DNA of 64,000 bases from Lolliginicoccus lacisalsi (GCF_014841105.1 NZ_JACYWE010000007.1:151481-215480); one strand, 5' to 3'. Numbered from the stretch's first letter, positions 41,996 to 51,676 are shown. Notes: a model not told the origin generated them from the letters alone. Made by a program: numbers and translations.

Positions 41996-42195
41996 TTCCG
42001 TGCTCCTTCGGTTTGTGACCGGATGAACTTTGATCAATAGTGGCACCGAGGGGGCCAGGTACTCGAACAGTACGATGTTGGTAATGCGGAAGTAAGGGAC
42101 TAAGCGGGCATTTTCCCCGCACCCGGAGAGGCTCCGCGCCATGGCCCTCGAGGTCCATGACCGGTGGCGGGCCGAGCGCCCGGCCCAGTACTCGG

Positions 42196-42201
42196 TAGCC
42201 T
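42196..42201 (+). promoter_or_regulatory. -10 box for the DUF4229 operon
   Basis: TAGCCT (TANNNT), 6 bases before GTG 42208; likely start of an operon running to 46904. Confidence 0.5.
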
Positions 42202-42207
42202 TGATCC

Positions 42208-42555
42208 GTGAGCACCTCGTCATCATCACCCCAGGCATCGCCGCAGCGCCAGCACACCAAGGGCACCCTCGTGCGCGACATCATCCTGTTCACCCTCGCG
42301 AGGCTCCTCCTCGCGGCCCTCATCGCCGGTGTCATCGTCGGCGGTGGCATGCTCGTCGGGGTCCAGGTGTACCTCCTCGTCGCGCTCCTCTTCGCGGTCC
42401 TGATCGCCATGCCCTTGTCGTTCGTGCTGTTCAAGCCTCTGCGCCAGCGCATCAACGAGGGCATTGCTGCCGTGGACTCCCAGCGCCGCCAGCAACGCGC
42501 GGACCTCGAGGAACGGCTACGTGGCGCGCAACGGGGCGATACGGGCGGGCAGTGA
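42208..42555 (+). CDS. DUF4229 membrane protein
   Basis: 115 residues from GTG 42208. Two membrane helices ([37 protein letters not shown]), then a basic helical tail ([14 protein letters not shown]). DUF4229 proteins are common in actinobacteria and often sit near menA or menE. Function unknown. Overlaps the next gene by GTGA. Confidence 0.85.
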   Translation: MSTSSSSPQASPQRQHTKGTLVRDIILFTLARLLLAALIAGVIVGGGMLVGVQVYLLVALLFAVLIAMPLSFVLFKPLRQRINEGIAAVDSQRRQQRADLEERLRGAQRGDTGGQ

Positions 42556-43703
42556 CCCCACCGAGCGCTGAAGACCCACCATCGCCCGCTGACCGCGACC
42601 GGGATTGGGCGGACAACGCGGTGCGCCTCATCGAGGCTGATGCGCAGCGCAGCGCCGATACTCACCTCCTGCGCTATCCGCTGCCCGAGCAGTGGCCCGG
42701 CTCCGCGGCGCGCGTCCAGCTCTACCTCAAGGATGAGTCCACCCACATCACCGGCAGCCTCAAGCATCGCCTCGCGCGATCGCTGTTCCTCTACGGCCTG
42801 TGCAACGGGTGGATCCACGAGCGCTCCACCGTCATCGAGGCATCCTCCGGCTCGACCGCCGTCTCCGAGGCATACTTCGCGCGATTGCTCGGGCTGCGCT
42901 TCGTCGCCGTCATGCCCGCTACCACAAGCCCGTCGAAGATCACGCTGATCGAGGCACAGGGCGGCGAATGCCACTACGTCTCCGAGCCCGGCGAGATCTA
43001 CCGCGAGGCGCAACGCCTCGCCGAGGCCTGCGGCGGGCACTACCTCGATCAGTTCACCAACGCCGAGCGGGCCACCGACTGGCGGGGCAACAACAACATC
43101 GCCGAATCCATCTTCCAGCAGCTCGAGCTCGAGGAGCACCCTGTGCCGGACTGGATCGTCGTGGGGGCGGGCACGGGAGGCACCAGCGCCACGATGGGCC
43201 GCTACCTGCGGTACAAGCGGCACGCCACCCGGCTGTGCGTGGTCGATCCCGAGCATTCGGTGTTCCTCGACGCCTGGGCCACCGGGCAACGAGGCCTGAC
43301 CGAGACGTGCGGATCACGCATCGAGGGCATCGGCAGGCCACGTGTGGAGCCATCCTTCGTGCCCGAGGTCGTTGATCACATGATCCGCGTCCCCGACGCC
43401 GCCTCCATCGCGGCCATGCGGTTCGCCTCCCGCCAACTCGGCCGCCCCGTCGGCGGATCGACTGGCACGAACCTGTGGGGGGCCTTCGCGCTGATCTCCC
43501 GGATGATCGCCGAGGGACGCAGCGGCAGCGTCGTCACGCTGCTGTGCGACGGCGGGGACCGGTACGCGGGCACCTACTTCGACGACGACTGGATAGCGCG
43601 GGAAGGCCTCGATCTCACCAGGCCCACCGAGGCGATCGAGCACTTCCTCGCGACAGGACAGTGGACAACGGGGGAGCGGACAACGGGGGAGCGGCACGCA
43701 TGA
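42552..43703 (+). CDS. PLP-dependent cysteine synthase-family enzyme (Cds1-like)
   Basis: 383 residues from GTG 42552. Fold-type II PLP enzyme: PLP-lysine in [35 protein letters not shown], glycine loop [17 protein letters not shown], and [12 protein letters not shown]. It resembles actinobacterial proteins described as cysteine desulfhydrase Cds1 (Rv3684), which release H2S from cysteine; the exact reaction is inferred. The C-terminus ends in a duplicated Thr-Thr-Gly-Glu-Arg from a tandem GGACAACGGGGGAGC. Start overlaps the DUF4229 gene and the stop overlaps the ABC ATPase start. Confidence 0.85.
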   Translation: MTPPSAEDPPSPADRDRDWADNAVRLIEADAQRSADTHLLRYPLPEQWPGSAARVQLYLKDESTHITGSLKHRLARSLFLYGLCNGWIHERSTVIEASSGSTAVSEAYFARLLGLRFVAVMPATTSPSKITLIEAQGGECHYVSEPGEIYREAQRLAEACGGHYLDQFTNAERATDWRGNNNIAESIFQQLELEEHPVPDWIVVGAGTGGTSATMGRYLRYKRHATRLCVVDPEHSVFLDAWATGQRGLTETCGSRIEGIGRPRVEPSFVPEVVDHMIRVPDAASIAAMRFASRQLGRPVGGSTGTNLWGAFALISRMIAEGRSGSVVTLLCDGGDRYAGTYFDDDWIAREGLDLTRPTEAIEHFLATGQWTTGERTTGERHA

Positions 43704-44401
43704 CCAGCAGCGGCAACGATCCGGCAGTGCGCTTCCACGAGGTGGTGCGCGAGTACCGGCTTGGCGAGGAGATCGTGCGCGCCCTCGACGGTGTCGATCT
43801 CGACCTCGCCGGAGGGCAATTCGTCTCCATCGTCGGCCCGTCCGGAGCGGGCAAGAGCACCCTGCTCCACCTGATGGGCGGGCTCGACACCCCGACCTCG
43901 GGCACGGTCACCGTCGGCGGCCAGGACATCGGCGCCTACAGCGACACCCAGCTCGCCGAGTTCCGCCGCCACCACATCGGGTTTGTGTTCCAGTTCTTCA
44001 ACCTCCTGCCCACCCTCACTGCCTGGGAGAACGTGGCCGTGCCCCGGCTCCTCGACGGACAGGCCCTCTCCACCGCCCGCGACGACGCGATCGCGCTGCT
44101 GCAACGGGTGGGGCTCGCCGACCGCGTGGAGCACCGGCCCGCTGAGCTCTCCGGCGGGCAGATGCAGCGCGTCGCCATCGCCCGCGCCCTCATCAACGAC
44201 CCACCGGTCATCCTCGCCGACGAACCCACCGGCAACCTCGACTCCCGCACCGGCAGCGGCGTCCTCGACCTGCTCACCGACATCGCGCACAGTGGCACCA
44301 ACCGGCTCGTCGTGATGGTCACCCACGACCGTTCCGCCGCCGATCGCACCGACCGCGTCCTCACGATGCGCGACGGGCGCCTCGAGAACGCCGATGGCTA
44401 G
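43700..44401 (+). CDS. ABC exporter ATP-binding protein (LolD/MacB type)
   Basis: 233 residues. Walker [20 protein letters not shown]-loop [18 protein letters not shown], signature [15 protein letters not shown], Walker [17 protein letters not shown], and the switch His in MVTHDRSAA. Overlaps the permease gene by 8 bases, so the two form one transporter of the MacB/LolCDE class that moves lipoproteins, lipids or peptides rather than importing nutrients. Confidence 0.95.
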   Translation: MTSSGNDPAVRFHEVVREYRLGEEIVRALDGVDLDLAGGQFVSIVGPSGAGKSTLLHLMGGLDTPTSGTVTVGGQDIGAYSDTQLAEFRRHHIGFVFQFFNLLPTLTAWENVAVPRLLDGQALSTARDDAIALLQRVGLADRVEHRPAELSGGQMQRVAIARALINDPPVILADEPTGNLDSRTGSGVLDLLTDIAHSGTNRLVVMVTHDRSAADRTDRVLTMRDGRLENADG

Positions 44402-46904
44402 CCTCCGCGCCCACCTCGACCGATGGTGGCTGCTGCACCTGCGCGAGCTATCGGCACGACCGGTGCGCGCCGCGATCTCCACGGCCGTCATCGCGGTCTC
44501 CTCCGCGCTGATCGTTTCCGTGCTCTCCACCTACGGGTCCCTCACCGGATCAGTGGGCGACCTGTCCGCCACCGTCGCCGGCGATGCCGACCTCGAGATC
44601 ACTGCCATCACCGATACCGGGTTCGACGGCACCGTTGTCGGCAGGGTGCGCGCCGTCGACGGGGTCGATGCGGCGGTGCCGATGGTCTGGACCCCCGTCG
44701 CGACGGCCGACAGTGGAACAACCCTGCTCTTCGGCAGCGATGCCAGTGCCGACCGGCTCGGCAGCATGATCGCCGAGGGCCTCGATGCCGCGCCCGCCGA
44801 CCTCCTCGCAGGGGGAGTGCTCGCTGGCCCCGGGATCGGCGCCAGCGCAGGTGATCAGATCGAGCTGCCCGGGGGCACCGCTACCGTCATCGACGTGCTC
44901 GGCACGCCCAGCGCGGCCGCGATCAACGGCGGAAACTTCCTGGTCACTGCCCTCCCTGTGGCGCAGCGCCTCGCGGGCCGCGACGGCATCCTCGATTCCG
45001 TGTTCGTCCTGCTCGAGCCCAGCGCCGATGCGGCCGCTACCCGCGAGCGCATCGAGCAGGCCATCGATGGCGAGGCGCTTGTTGCCGAACCAGGATTCCG
45101 CACCGCCCAGGCCGGCTCGGCCATCGCCCTCACCCGCGACTCGACCCTCATCGTCGCGATGATCGGCCTCGTCGTCGCCGCCTTCCTCGTCTTCAACTCG
45201 ATGAACATGACGGTCGCCCAGCGCAGGCCCGCCATCGCGACGCTCCGGGCGGTCGGCGCGCGGCGCGGCACCATCGTCCGCGGACTCATCGGCGAGGCCG
45301 CCTTCCTTGGCGCTGTCGGCGGCGTGCTCGGCGTCCCCCTCGGCGCGCTCATGGGAAGCCTCGCCGTCGGCCGGATACCACCCGTGCTGCTGCAATCGTT
45401 CAGCACCGAGATCACCTTCGCGGTGCAGTGGTACGCGCCCATCATCGCGGTCCTGCTGTGCATCCTCGCCAGCGTGGCAGCATCCGCCGTCGCCGCGCGG
45501 CAAGTGTTCGCCGTGGCACCGGTCGAGGCACTCCAGCCCGCCGATGTCATCACCGCGGAGGGCGATCACCAGCCCTGGACCAGGACGGCCGCGCTCGGCG
45601 GGATCGCGATCATGCTGCTCGCGCTGGCAATGGCGTTCCAGTTCGAGGATCGCCGCGCCCTCGTCGCGAGCGCCCTGTTCGCCGCCGGAGGACTGGCCCT
45701 GTGCTACGGCGTGATCCGTGGGATCAGCGGGGCCACCGCGTGGCTGGCCTTGCGCGGCGGAGCGCCCGGCAGGCTTGCCTCCGAGTCCGCGTCCCGCGCC
45801 CCCCGCCGGGTCTGGGCCACCGCGGTGACGGTCATGATCGCCGTCGCGGTCGCGGTATCGACCACCGGATCCATGCGCCACCTCGTCGATTCCTCCGGCG
45901 ACCTCGTCGCGCCCCTCGCCGACGCCGACTTCTACCTCTCCACCACGCCCGTCGACGTCGTCCCCGCCGGTCCGGTCGTGCCCGCGGCAGCCTACGAGTT
46001 GCTCGAGCAGGCACGCGGCATCGGCAGCGTTACCGAGGGGCAGTGGGCCTATGCCAACCTCAGCAATCCCGAGGGAGCGCCGCTCAAAGCGATGGTGCTC
46101 GGGGCCACGCCGGGCACCACCGCGCCGGCCGTGCGCGCCATGGACGAATCGCTGCGGCAAGCCCTGCACCGGGGCGAGGGCATCGTCCTGTCCCGGCAGC
46201 TAGCCCGTCAGATCGGGCTGGATACCGGCGATACCGTCGAGCTCGCCACGCCCAGCGGCGCCCGCTCCGCGCCGATCATCGGCGTCATCGACTACCTCTC
46301 GGTGGGATCCGGGATGCTCGCGATGCCGCTGCCGATGATGCAGCAATGGTACGAGCGGCCAGGGGCGACCTTCCTCGAAGTCCAGGTGGCTGACAGCGCC
46401 GATGCCGCGGCAGTGATCGCCGCGGTTCGCGAGCAACTCCCGGCCGGGCTGTTCCTCGAGACCGGCGCCGAGGCGTATGGCGCGGCCCGGGGCGCCACCG
46501 AGCAGGCCGGGGCTCTCGCGGTGGGCGTGCAGTGGATCGTCGCGCTCGTCGCGGCCGTTGCCCTGCTCAACACCCTCATGCTGTCGGTTCTCGACCGCCG
46601 CCGCGAGCTCGGCGTGCTGCGAGCCATGGGCGCGAGCCGACGCTTCATCGCGCGCACGGTGCTGGTGGAAGCCGTCGCGGTCGGCATCGTCGGCGGTTTC
46701 CTCGGGCTGCTCTTCGGTGGCGCGCTGCACTACCTCGCCACCGTCGCGCTCTCGGGCACCACCGCGGTGAGCATCAACTTCGAGATCGTGCCCATGGCGG
46801 GGTTCTATGCCCTCGCCGCGCTGACGCTCGCGCTCGCCGGTGCGCTCGTCCCCGCGTGGCGGGCTGGGCGGATGGACATCCTCAGCGCGGTCGCGGCGGA
46901 GTAG
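44394..46904 (+). CDS. FtsX/MacB-like ABC transporter permease
   Basis: 836 residues; duplicated permease. Each half has an N-terminal membrane helix, an extracytoplasmic MacB_PCD-like domain and FtsX helices (IALTRDSTLIVAMIGLVVAA with NSMNMTVAQRRPAIATLRAV; WIVALVAAVALLNTLMLS with RRRELGVLRAMGASRRFI). About ten membrane helices in total. Partner of the preceding ATPase. Substrate unknown. Followed by palindromic repeat copy C. Confidence 0.93.
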   Translation: MASLRAHLDRWWLLHLRELSARPVRAAISTAVIAVSSALIVSVLSTYGSLTGSVGDLSATVAGDADLEITAITDTGFDGTVVGRVRAVDGVDAAVPMVWTPVATADSGTTLLFGSDASADRLGSMIAEGLDAAPADLLAGGVLAGPGIGASAGDQIELPGGTATVIDVLGTPSAAAINGGNFLVTALPVAQRLAGRDGILDSVFVLLEPSADAAATRERIEQAIDGEALVAEPGFRTAQAGSAIALTRDSTLIVAMIGLVVAAFLVFNSMNMTVAQRRPAIATLRAVGARRGTIVRGLIGEAAFLGAVGGVLGVPLGALMGSLAVGRIPPVLLQSFSTEITFAVQWYAPIIAVLLCILASVAASAVAARQVFAVAPVEALQPADVITAEGDHQPWTRTAALGGIAIMLLALAMAFQFEDRRALVASALFAAGGLALCYGVIRGISGATAWLALRGGAPGRLASESASRAPRRVWATAVTVMIAVAVAVSTTGSMRHLVDSSGDLVAPLADADFYLSTTPVDVVPAGPVVPAAAYELLEQARGIGSVTEGQWAYANLSNPEGAPLKAMVLGATPGTTAPAVRAMDESLRQALHRGEGIVLSRQLARQIGLDTGDTVELATPSGARSAPIIGVIDYLSVGSGMLAMPLPMMQQWYERPGATFLEVQVADSADAAAVIAAVREQLPAGLFLETGAEAYGAARGATEQAGALAVGVQWIVALVAAVALLNTLMLSVLDRRRELGVLRAMGASRRFIARTVLVEAVAVGIVGGFLGLLFGGALHYLATVALSGTTAVSINFEIVPMAGFYALAALTLALAGALVPAWRAGRMDILSAVAAE

Positions 46905-46988
46905 CGGGGTGGTTCGTGGCTTGGGGCGCGGTTCGCCGGCGCTTGGGGCTCGCGGGCCGCTCGCCTTCGCTTGGCGGCTCGCGGGCCG

Positions 46989-47058
46989 CAAACGCGATAG
47001 AAGCCGCGGAAGACCCAGGTCGGCTTCTATCGCGTTTACCAGTTTCCGGTGCTTTTGC
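46989..47058 (+). repeat. Palindromic repeat family 1, copy C
   Basis: Arms AAACGCGATAGAAGCC (46990-47005) and GGCTTCTATCGCGTTT (47022-47037), perfect over 16 bases, then the tail ACCAGTTTCCGGTGCTTTTG. It lies 84 bases after the permease stop, same direction. The spacer before it holds imperfect GGCTCGCGGGCCGC units. The remaining 147 bases to the next gene show nothing else. Confidence 0.88.
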
Positions 47059-47205
47059 CGCCCGCTAGATTCACAGCAGGGTTGCTCGCCCGTGCGCCGG
47101 GCACCCCACCCCACGGGCTCATGGACACTGCCGGGAGCCCGCGTCACCGTGTGATGCTCCCGACTGGACCGGGCGAATCGGCCAGCAGCATGCCACGATG
47201 GGGCC

Positions 47206-47586
47206 ATGATCTTCCTGCTGACCCTGGCGATTAACTCCTTCGCGATCTGGCTCGCTGCCGAGTGGATCACGGGCATCGACCTCTACACGCCCGGCGAGAC
47301 CACGACCGAGAACGTGCTGTTCATCGTGGCGATCGGCGCCATCTTCACGCTGATCAACATGCTGATCAAGCCGGTGATCAAACTGCTGTCCCTGCCGCTG
47401 ATCATCATCACCCTGGGCTTGTTCCTGCTGGTCATCAACGCGTTCATGCTGCTGCTGACCGAGTGGATCACCAGCTACTTCGACTTCGGCCTTCTCATCG
47501 CAGGGTTCTGGGCGGCGTTCCTGGGAGGCTTGCTGATCGCGATCGTCAACCTCGTGCTCGGCATGATCGTTCCCGATCGTTCCTGA
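47206..47586 (+). CDS. Phage holin superfamily IV-like membrane protein
   Basis: 126 residues, four membrane helices: NSFAIWLAAEWITGI, VLFIVAIGAIFTLINMLI, LPLIIITLGLFLLVINAFML and FGLLIAGFWAAFLGGLLIAI. The motif LIKPVIKLLSLPLIIITLGL is typical of the chromosomal family (YvlD-like) of unknown function; no phage genes are nearby. Ends in a bidirectional terminator. Confidence 0.88.
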   Translation: MIFLLTLAINSFAIWLAAEWITGIDLYTPGETTTENVLFIVAIGAIFTLINMLIKPVIKLLSLPLIIITLGLFLLVINAFMLLLTEWITSYFDFGLLIAGFWAAFLGGLLIAIVNLVLGMIVPDRS

Positions 47587-47616
47587 GCACGTCCTGATGT
47601 GAGCACGTCCTGATGT
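47585..47616 (+). repeat. 16-base direct duplication
   Basis: GAGCACGTCCTGATGT occurs twice in perfect tandem, beginning within the holin-like gene's stop codon (TGA at 47584-47586). Confidence 0.85.
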
Positions 47617-47617
47617 G

Positions 47618-47651
47618 AGCGGGGCCGGGCCTTGAGGGGCCTGGCCCCGCT
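47618..47651. terminator. Bidirectional terminator between holin-like and YrdB genes
   Basis: AGCGGGGCC / GGCCCCGCT stem, extended imperfectly inward (GGGCC TTGAG GGGCC). It overlaps the stop codon of the minus-strand YrdB gene. Confidence 0.85.
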
Positions 47652-48003
47652 ATTCGCTCGCGGGGAGGATCGGTGACTCCGCGAGCAGGTGCACCACGAT
47701 CCACGCCGCCGCGAACGCGATTCCCCATGTTGCTCCCCACAGCATCCAGATCGAATAGGTGGCCGCGGCGAGCAGAGCGAGCTTGACGAGGATGCGGGCG
47801 GGCGGGAGATCGTAGTAGGACCGCGGCGAGGCGTATGCCCACCACAGCACCCCGATGAGCAGCACAGCAGCGATCGCGATCGCTGCGCCCGTCGCATCGG
47901 AGCCCCCGAGCGAGAAGGCGTACGCGCCGACCGCGACGACGGCGATGAACTCGGTGACCAGCAGGAGCAGCAGCAGCGCGCCGACAGCAGCGGTGAGCAG
48001 CAT
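47650..48003 (-). CDS. YrdB (DUF2568) family membrane protein
   Basis: 117 residues from ATG 48003, with AAGGGAA upstream. Four membrane helices: LLLLLVTEFIAVVAVGAYAF, AAIAIAAVLLIGVLWWAYA, LVKLALLAAATYSIWMLWG and WGIAFAAAWIVVHLL. The SPRSYYDLPPARI loop fits DUF2568. Function unknown. Lies 35 bases downstream of menA and may be in its operon. Confidence 0.8.
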   Translation of the reverse strand: MLLTAAVGALLLLLLVTEFIAVVAVGAYAFSLGGSDATGAAIAIAAVLLIGVLWWAYASPRSYYDLPPARILVKLALLAAATYSIWMLWGATWGIAFAAAWIVVHLLAESPILPASE

Positions 48004-48038
48004 GGAAGGGTTCCCTTTCGACAGTTGCGGACCGGCAC

Positions 48039-48908
48039 TCACCCGGCATTGAGCCCTACGGTGACGAGGATCGCCCAGCCGAGCAGCGCCAGGCCAGTGT
48101 CGCGCAGCGTCCCGATCAGCGCCAGCCCGGTATCGCCGGAGCGCACGGGGATGTAGGCACGCAGCGCCATGGGGATCGCGACAAGGCCGAGGAGCGCGCC
48201 GGGATGCTGCAGAGCGAGCGGCAGGCACAGCAGGAACGGCACGAGCACGAGGGCCAGGTACAGCCGCCGGGTGCGGCGATCCCCGAGGCGCACCGCGAGC
48301 GTCACCTTGCCCGCCACCTCATCGGTGGGGATATCCCGCAAATTGTTCGCTACGAGCACCGCCGTGGTCAGCGAGCCGATGCCGATCGCGCACCACAGCC
48401 CGGCGAGCGTCACCGAGCCGGTCTGCACGAACTCGGTGCCGAGGACCGCGACGAGCCCGAAGAACACGAACACCGCCACCTCGCCATAGCCCAGGTAGCC
48501 GTAGGGGCGGGATCCGCCGGTGTAGAACCATGCTCCCGCTACGCACAGCAGCCCCACGAGCACGATCCACCAGGCCGTCGTGGCGGCGAGCACGAGCCCG
48601 GCCAGCATCGCGACCCCGAAGCAGGCGAACGCGACCTTCTTGACCAGCGCAGGATCCGCGGCGCCAGAACCGACCAGTCGCATGGGGCCGACGCGATCGT
48701 CGTCGGTGCCACGGATGCCATCGGAATAGTCGTTGGCGAAATTCACGCCGAGGACCAGCGCTACCGCGACGACGAGTGCAAGCAGGGCCTTCCACCACAC
48801 GATGCTTCCTGCCGCCCCGGCCGCGCCGGTCCCTGCGATCACGGGGGCCAGCGCGGTGGGGAGCGTGCGCGGGCGCGCCCCCTCGATCCATTCAGCTACC
48901 GATGCCAT
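48039..48908 (-). CDS. menA: 1,4-dihydroxy-2-naphthoate polyprenyltransferase
   Basis: 289 residues. Attaches the polyprenyl tail to DHNA, giving demethylmenaquinone. UbiA-type membrane enzyme with about eight helices; first Asp motif [16 protein letters not shown] and second region [23 protein letters not shown]-terminal [20 protein letters not shown] is characteristic. MenG at 61.7 kb carries out the next step. Confidence 0.96.
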   Translation of the reverse strand: MASVAEWIEGARPRTLPTALAPVIAGTGAAGAAGSIVWWKALLALVVAVALVLGVNFANDYSDGIRGTDDDRVGPMRLVGSGAADPALVKKVAFACFGVAMLAGLVLAATTAWWIVLVGLLCVAGAWFYTGGSRPYGYLGYGEVAVFVFFGLVAVLGTEFVQTGSVTLAGLWCAIGIGSLTTAVLVANNLRDIPTDEVAGKVTLAVRLGDRRTRRLYLALVLVPFLLCLPLALQHPGALLGLVAIPMALRAYIPVRSGDTGLALIGTLRDTGLALLGWAILVTVGLNAG

Positions 48909-49022
48909 GCCCTGATCTAATCAGCATTGGCCGACAGGGCGCAGCTTGGGCGCGCGGGGCAGGCGGCGGTGCCTCGCGGCTGCGGGGCGGTTGCCTGGCG
49001 CCTGCCCGGCGCCTGCCTGGCC

Positions 49023-49092
49023 GCAAAAGCACCGGAAACTGGTAAACGCGATAGAAGCCGACCGGGGATTTCGGCGGTTTCTATCGCGTTTG
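49023..49092 (-). repeat. Palindromic repeat family 1, copy D (inverted)
   Basis: Same element as copy C on the opposite strand: arms AAACGCGATAGAA (49044-49056) and TTCTATCGCGTTT (49079-49091), with the tail GTTTCCGGTGCTTTTGC read on the minus strand. It follows menE, also on the minus strand. The last codons of menE (Gln-Thr-Arg-stop) are encoded by the element's own arm. Confidence 0.88.
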
Positions 49093-50262
49093 CTGCGGAC
49101 TCTCACCAGCGAGCTGCTCGCGGAGCGCGCGCCGGTCGATCTTGCCCGGTCCACGGTGGGGGAGGGCTGTCACGATGTGGAGCTCGCGGGGAGCAGCGTG
49201 CGCCCCGAGCTGCCCTGCCACATGCGCGCGCACCTGCTCGAGAGTGGGCTCCGGCAGGCCCGGGCGAACGAGGACCGCCACGGCGACGCGCTGTCCGAGC
49301 TGCTCATCATCGATGCCCACCACCGCGCACTCGGCGATCGCGGGATGCGTGCCGAGGGCACGCTCGACCACTTGCGGGACCACGGTGAGGCCACCGCTGG
49401 TGATCGCCTCATCGAGGCGGCCGGTCACCGTGAGCAGGCCGCCATTGAGCTCGCCGGCGTCGTCGGTGCGAAACCAGCCAGGCTCGGCGAACGCGGGGTG
49501 GCCGGGCGCGTTGAGATAGCCGTGCGCGAGAGTGGCGCCGCCGAGGATGATCCGGCCATCGTCGATGCGGGTCTTCACGCCGTCGAGCGGGATGCTGTCG
49601 TAGACGCAGCCGCCGCAGGTCTCGCTCATCCCGTAGGTCCGCACGAGGGGCGCGCCCGCTGCCAGTGCCGCGTCCCGCACGGAATGTGGCAGCGCGGCCC
49701 CACCGACGAGAACGGCGTCGAGCCCGATGAGGGCGGCGCGGGCACGGGCGTCCTCGAGGATCTTGCGCACCTGGCCCGGCACCAGCGAGGTGTAGCAGGG
49801 CCCAGGTCCGGCCAGCATCCGTTCCGTCGCCTCGGCGAAAGCCTCGGTGGAGAACCCTCTCGTCACGTCGAGCACCTCTGGCGTGGTCCCCGCGACCAGG
49901 CTCCGCAGCAGCACCTGTAACCCCGCGACATGATGCGGCGGCAGGGCGAGCAGCCACCGGCCTGGCCCGCCGAGCCTTGCGTGCGTGCTCGCGATGCTGG
50001 CATGCAGCGCTAGGGGCGAGAGCATCGCGCCCTTCGGGATGCCCGTGGTCCCGGAGGTTGCGACAACGAAGGCGGTGTGCTGGTCCGTGGGAAGCACGTG
50101 CCCGGCCATCGCGTCCTGAATCCGCGACGCTTCCCGCTCATCATCCAGCGGAACGGGAAGCCAGGTCGCGCTCCCCGAGAGCGCCGCCGCGAGATCATCC
50201 AGTATGCCCAGCACCCCGGATCCCGCAGGAACTGGCAGCGCAACGGGAGCGGTCATGGCCAT
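49081..50262 (-). CDS. menE: o-succinylbenzoate-CoA ligase
   Basis: 393 residues from ATG 50262 (ATG 50292 and 50256 are in frame). Adenylating enzyme that activates OSB with CoA. ATP motif VATSGTTGIPKGAMLSP, VLVGGAALP, TYGMSETCGG, WFRTDDAGEL and the C-terminal catalytic Lys region HRGPGKIDRRALREQL. The TAG stop lies inside palindromic repeat copy D, so the extreme C-terminus has been shaped by the repeat. Confidence 0.95.
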   Translation of the reverse strand: MAMTAPVALPVPAGSGVLGILDDLAAALSGSATWLPVPLDDEREASRIQDAMAGHVLPTDQHTAFVVATSGTTGIPKGAMLSPLALHASIASTHARLGGPGRWLLALPPHHVAGLQVLLRSLVAGTTPEVLDVTRGFSTEAFAEATERMLAGPGPCYTSLVPGQVRKILEDARARAALIGLDAVLVGGAALPHSVRDAALAAGAPLVRTYGMSETCGGCVYDSIPLDGVKTRIDDGRIILGGATLAHGYLNAPGHPAFAEPGWFRTDDAGELNGGLLTVTGRLDEAITSGGLTVVPQVVERALGTHPAIAECAVVGIDDEQLGQRVAVAVLVRPGLPEPTLEQVRAHVAGQLGAHAAPRELHIVTALPHRGPGKIDRRALREQLAGESPQQTR

Positions 50263-50323
50263 GATGCTGCCATCCCCTGCGCGTGCTGGCATTCGCCGGG
50301 GGGACAGCCGGTGCTCGCAGCGA

Positions 50324-50329
50324 TACATT
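50324..50329 (+). promoter_or_regulatory. -10 box for the 50336 gene
   Basis: TACATT (TANNNT), 6 bases before GTG 50336; leaderless arrangement. Confidence 0.5.
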
Positions 50330-50335
50330 GGGTAT

Positions 50336-51526
50336 GTGGACGAGTCAGTCGCGGCAGCCATCAGCGCGCTCGATGCTGATGACCCCGCCATCGCAGCGGA
50401 CGCCGAATCCGCATGGCACGAGCTCGTCGCGCTCTCTCCTCCTGGTGGACCCATCCAGGCGAGCGTGCAGCAGTACTGCTGGGCCACCATCCGGCGCCTC
50501 GACCTCGGCATCGAGCGGGCCTGGGCACGCAGCCAGGCCCTCGCGGACCTCCTCGACCGCATCGGCCTCGCCCGCTACGCCGCCATCGCCCGCAGCGACG
50601 AGACCCGCGCCCTGCTTGCCATCGAGACCGACGAGACATGGGAAACCAACTTCCGCGCGCACATGCACGCATCCGGCGTAGCGCCGCCCGACACCCGCAT
50701 CGTCTCCTGGCAGCCGATCTGCACCATCAGCGAGCTCGACATCGTCGACCGCATCGCCGCCACCCTCGAGGTCGCCACGATCACCGACGGCGTTGCCACG
50801 ACCGGACGAGCCACCCTCAGCCTGCCCCACCGCGAATCGATCACCCCCTCCGTCCTCGCCACCGGCCGCGACGGGCACACTCTGCTCGATGACTTGCTCG
50901 ACTGCCGCATCGACCTATGGTCCACCCTCTCGCCAACCCGCGCGGCCCTCTACGACGAGCTCGCCAGCATGATCCACGCCGCCCGGATCGTCCCCCTCCA
51001 CGCCGCGCGGACCGCGTATCGCTACCTGCAGGATGTCGGGGAGGACTACACGCGCGCCGCCGAGACCGACAACGAGCGCCAGCTCCGCCTCGTCCTGCAA
51101 CGCCTAGGGATCGTCCACCGCGCCCACGGACGCACCGCCCTTCGGGCACGGGCCCGAAACCTCTCCATCGACGACGTGCTCGACACCCTCGTCCACGACT
51201 GGATCGGAACCCGCTACACGCCCGAGGCCGTCATCGCCGAAGCACTCATGATCTCCCTCGCCAGCACCGCCCGCGGCGCCACCACCATGAACGCGCACTT
51301 CCTCGCCGACGCCCTGCTCACCGAGGAAGGCTGGCACGACGGCATCAGCGAAGCACCCGTTCGGGCCGCCGCCCGCGCCCTCGGCAAGCACCGCCACGAG
51401 CTCGAGGCGCTCGGCATCCTCCACCCCGGCGAAGAAAAACCCGACAGCATCGCCGTCATCTTCGCCTGCGCCGTGCTCCGCGCCCGCCTGCTCCCCGCCC
51501 GCTACCCGCGTGGGCGGGAAGGGTAG
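50336..51526 (+). CDS. Hypothetical protein, unrecognised
   Basis: 396 residues from GTG 50336, chosen for its -10 box; divergent from menE. Mostly alpha-helical, Ala/Arg/Asp rich, with no signal peptide or membrane helix. Visible features: TATATCGAT-free high-GC codons throughout, AYRYLQDVGEDYTRAAETDNERQ, and RATLSLPHRESITPSV. I do not recognise a family. Codon use looks native. Its 3' end runs into the tandem array of palindrome family 2. Confidence 0.7.
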   Translation: MDESVAAAISALDADDPAIAADAESAWHELVALSPPGGPIQASVQQYCWATIRRLDLGIERAWARSQALADLLDRIGLARYAAIARSDETRALLAIETDETWETNFRAHMHASGVAPPDTRIVSWQPICTISELDIVDRIAATLEVATITDGVATTGRATLSLPHRESITPSVLATGRDGHTLLDDLLDCRIDLWSTLSPTRAALYDELASMIHAARIVPLHAARTAYRYLQDVGEDYTRAAETDNERQLRLVLQRLGIVHRAHGRTALRARARNLSIDDVLDTLVHDWIGTRYTPEAVIAEALMISLASTARGATTMNAHFLADALLTEEGWHDGISEAPVRAAARALGKHRHELEALGILHPGEEKPDSIAVIFACAVLRARLLPARYPRGREG

Positions 51527-51545
51527 AGGCTTTGGCGACCTGGGG

Positions 51546-51622
51546 GCGCCCGGACCCGCCAGTGGGGCGCCCGGACCCGCCAGTGGGGCGCCCGGCCTCG
51601 CTGCGTGGGGTGCCCGGACCCG
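51546..51622 (+). repeat. Tandem array of 21-base units leading into palindrome family 2
   Basis: GCGCCCGGACCCGCCAGTGGG-type units: CCAGTGG recurs at 51559 and 51580, then after a degenerate unit at 51623, where it becomes the head of the palindrome (CCAGTGGAAACT). Confidence 0.8.
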
Positions 51623-51667
51623 CCAGTGGAAACTTCTACCGGTTGAGGCGGGGAGAGTTTCCACTCG
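51623..51667 (+). repeat. Palindromic repeat family 2, copy 1
   Basis: Arms AGTGGAAACT (51625-51634) and AGTTTCCACT (51656-51665), perfect over 10 bases, with GGTTGAGG in the loop. Lies between the 3' ends of the 50336 gene and the EcsC-like gene. Confidence 0.82.
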
Positions 51668-51676
51668 CCGCGGTGG

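Noticed and set aside
47206-47586. Holin-like protein as sign of a prophage
   Set aside because: No phage structural, lysin, integrase or attachment features nearby; the chromosomal YvlD-like family shares this fold.
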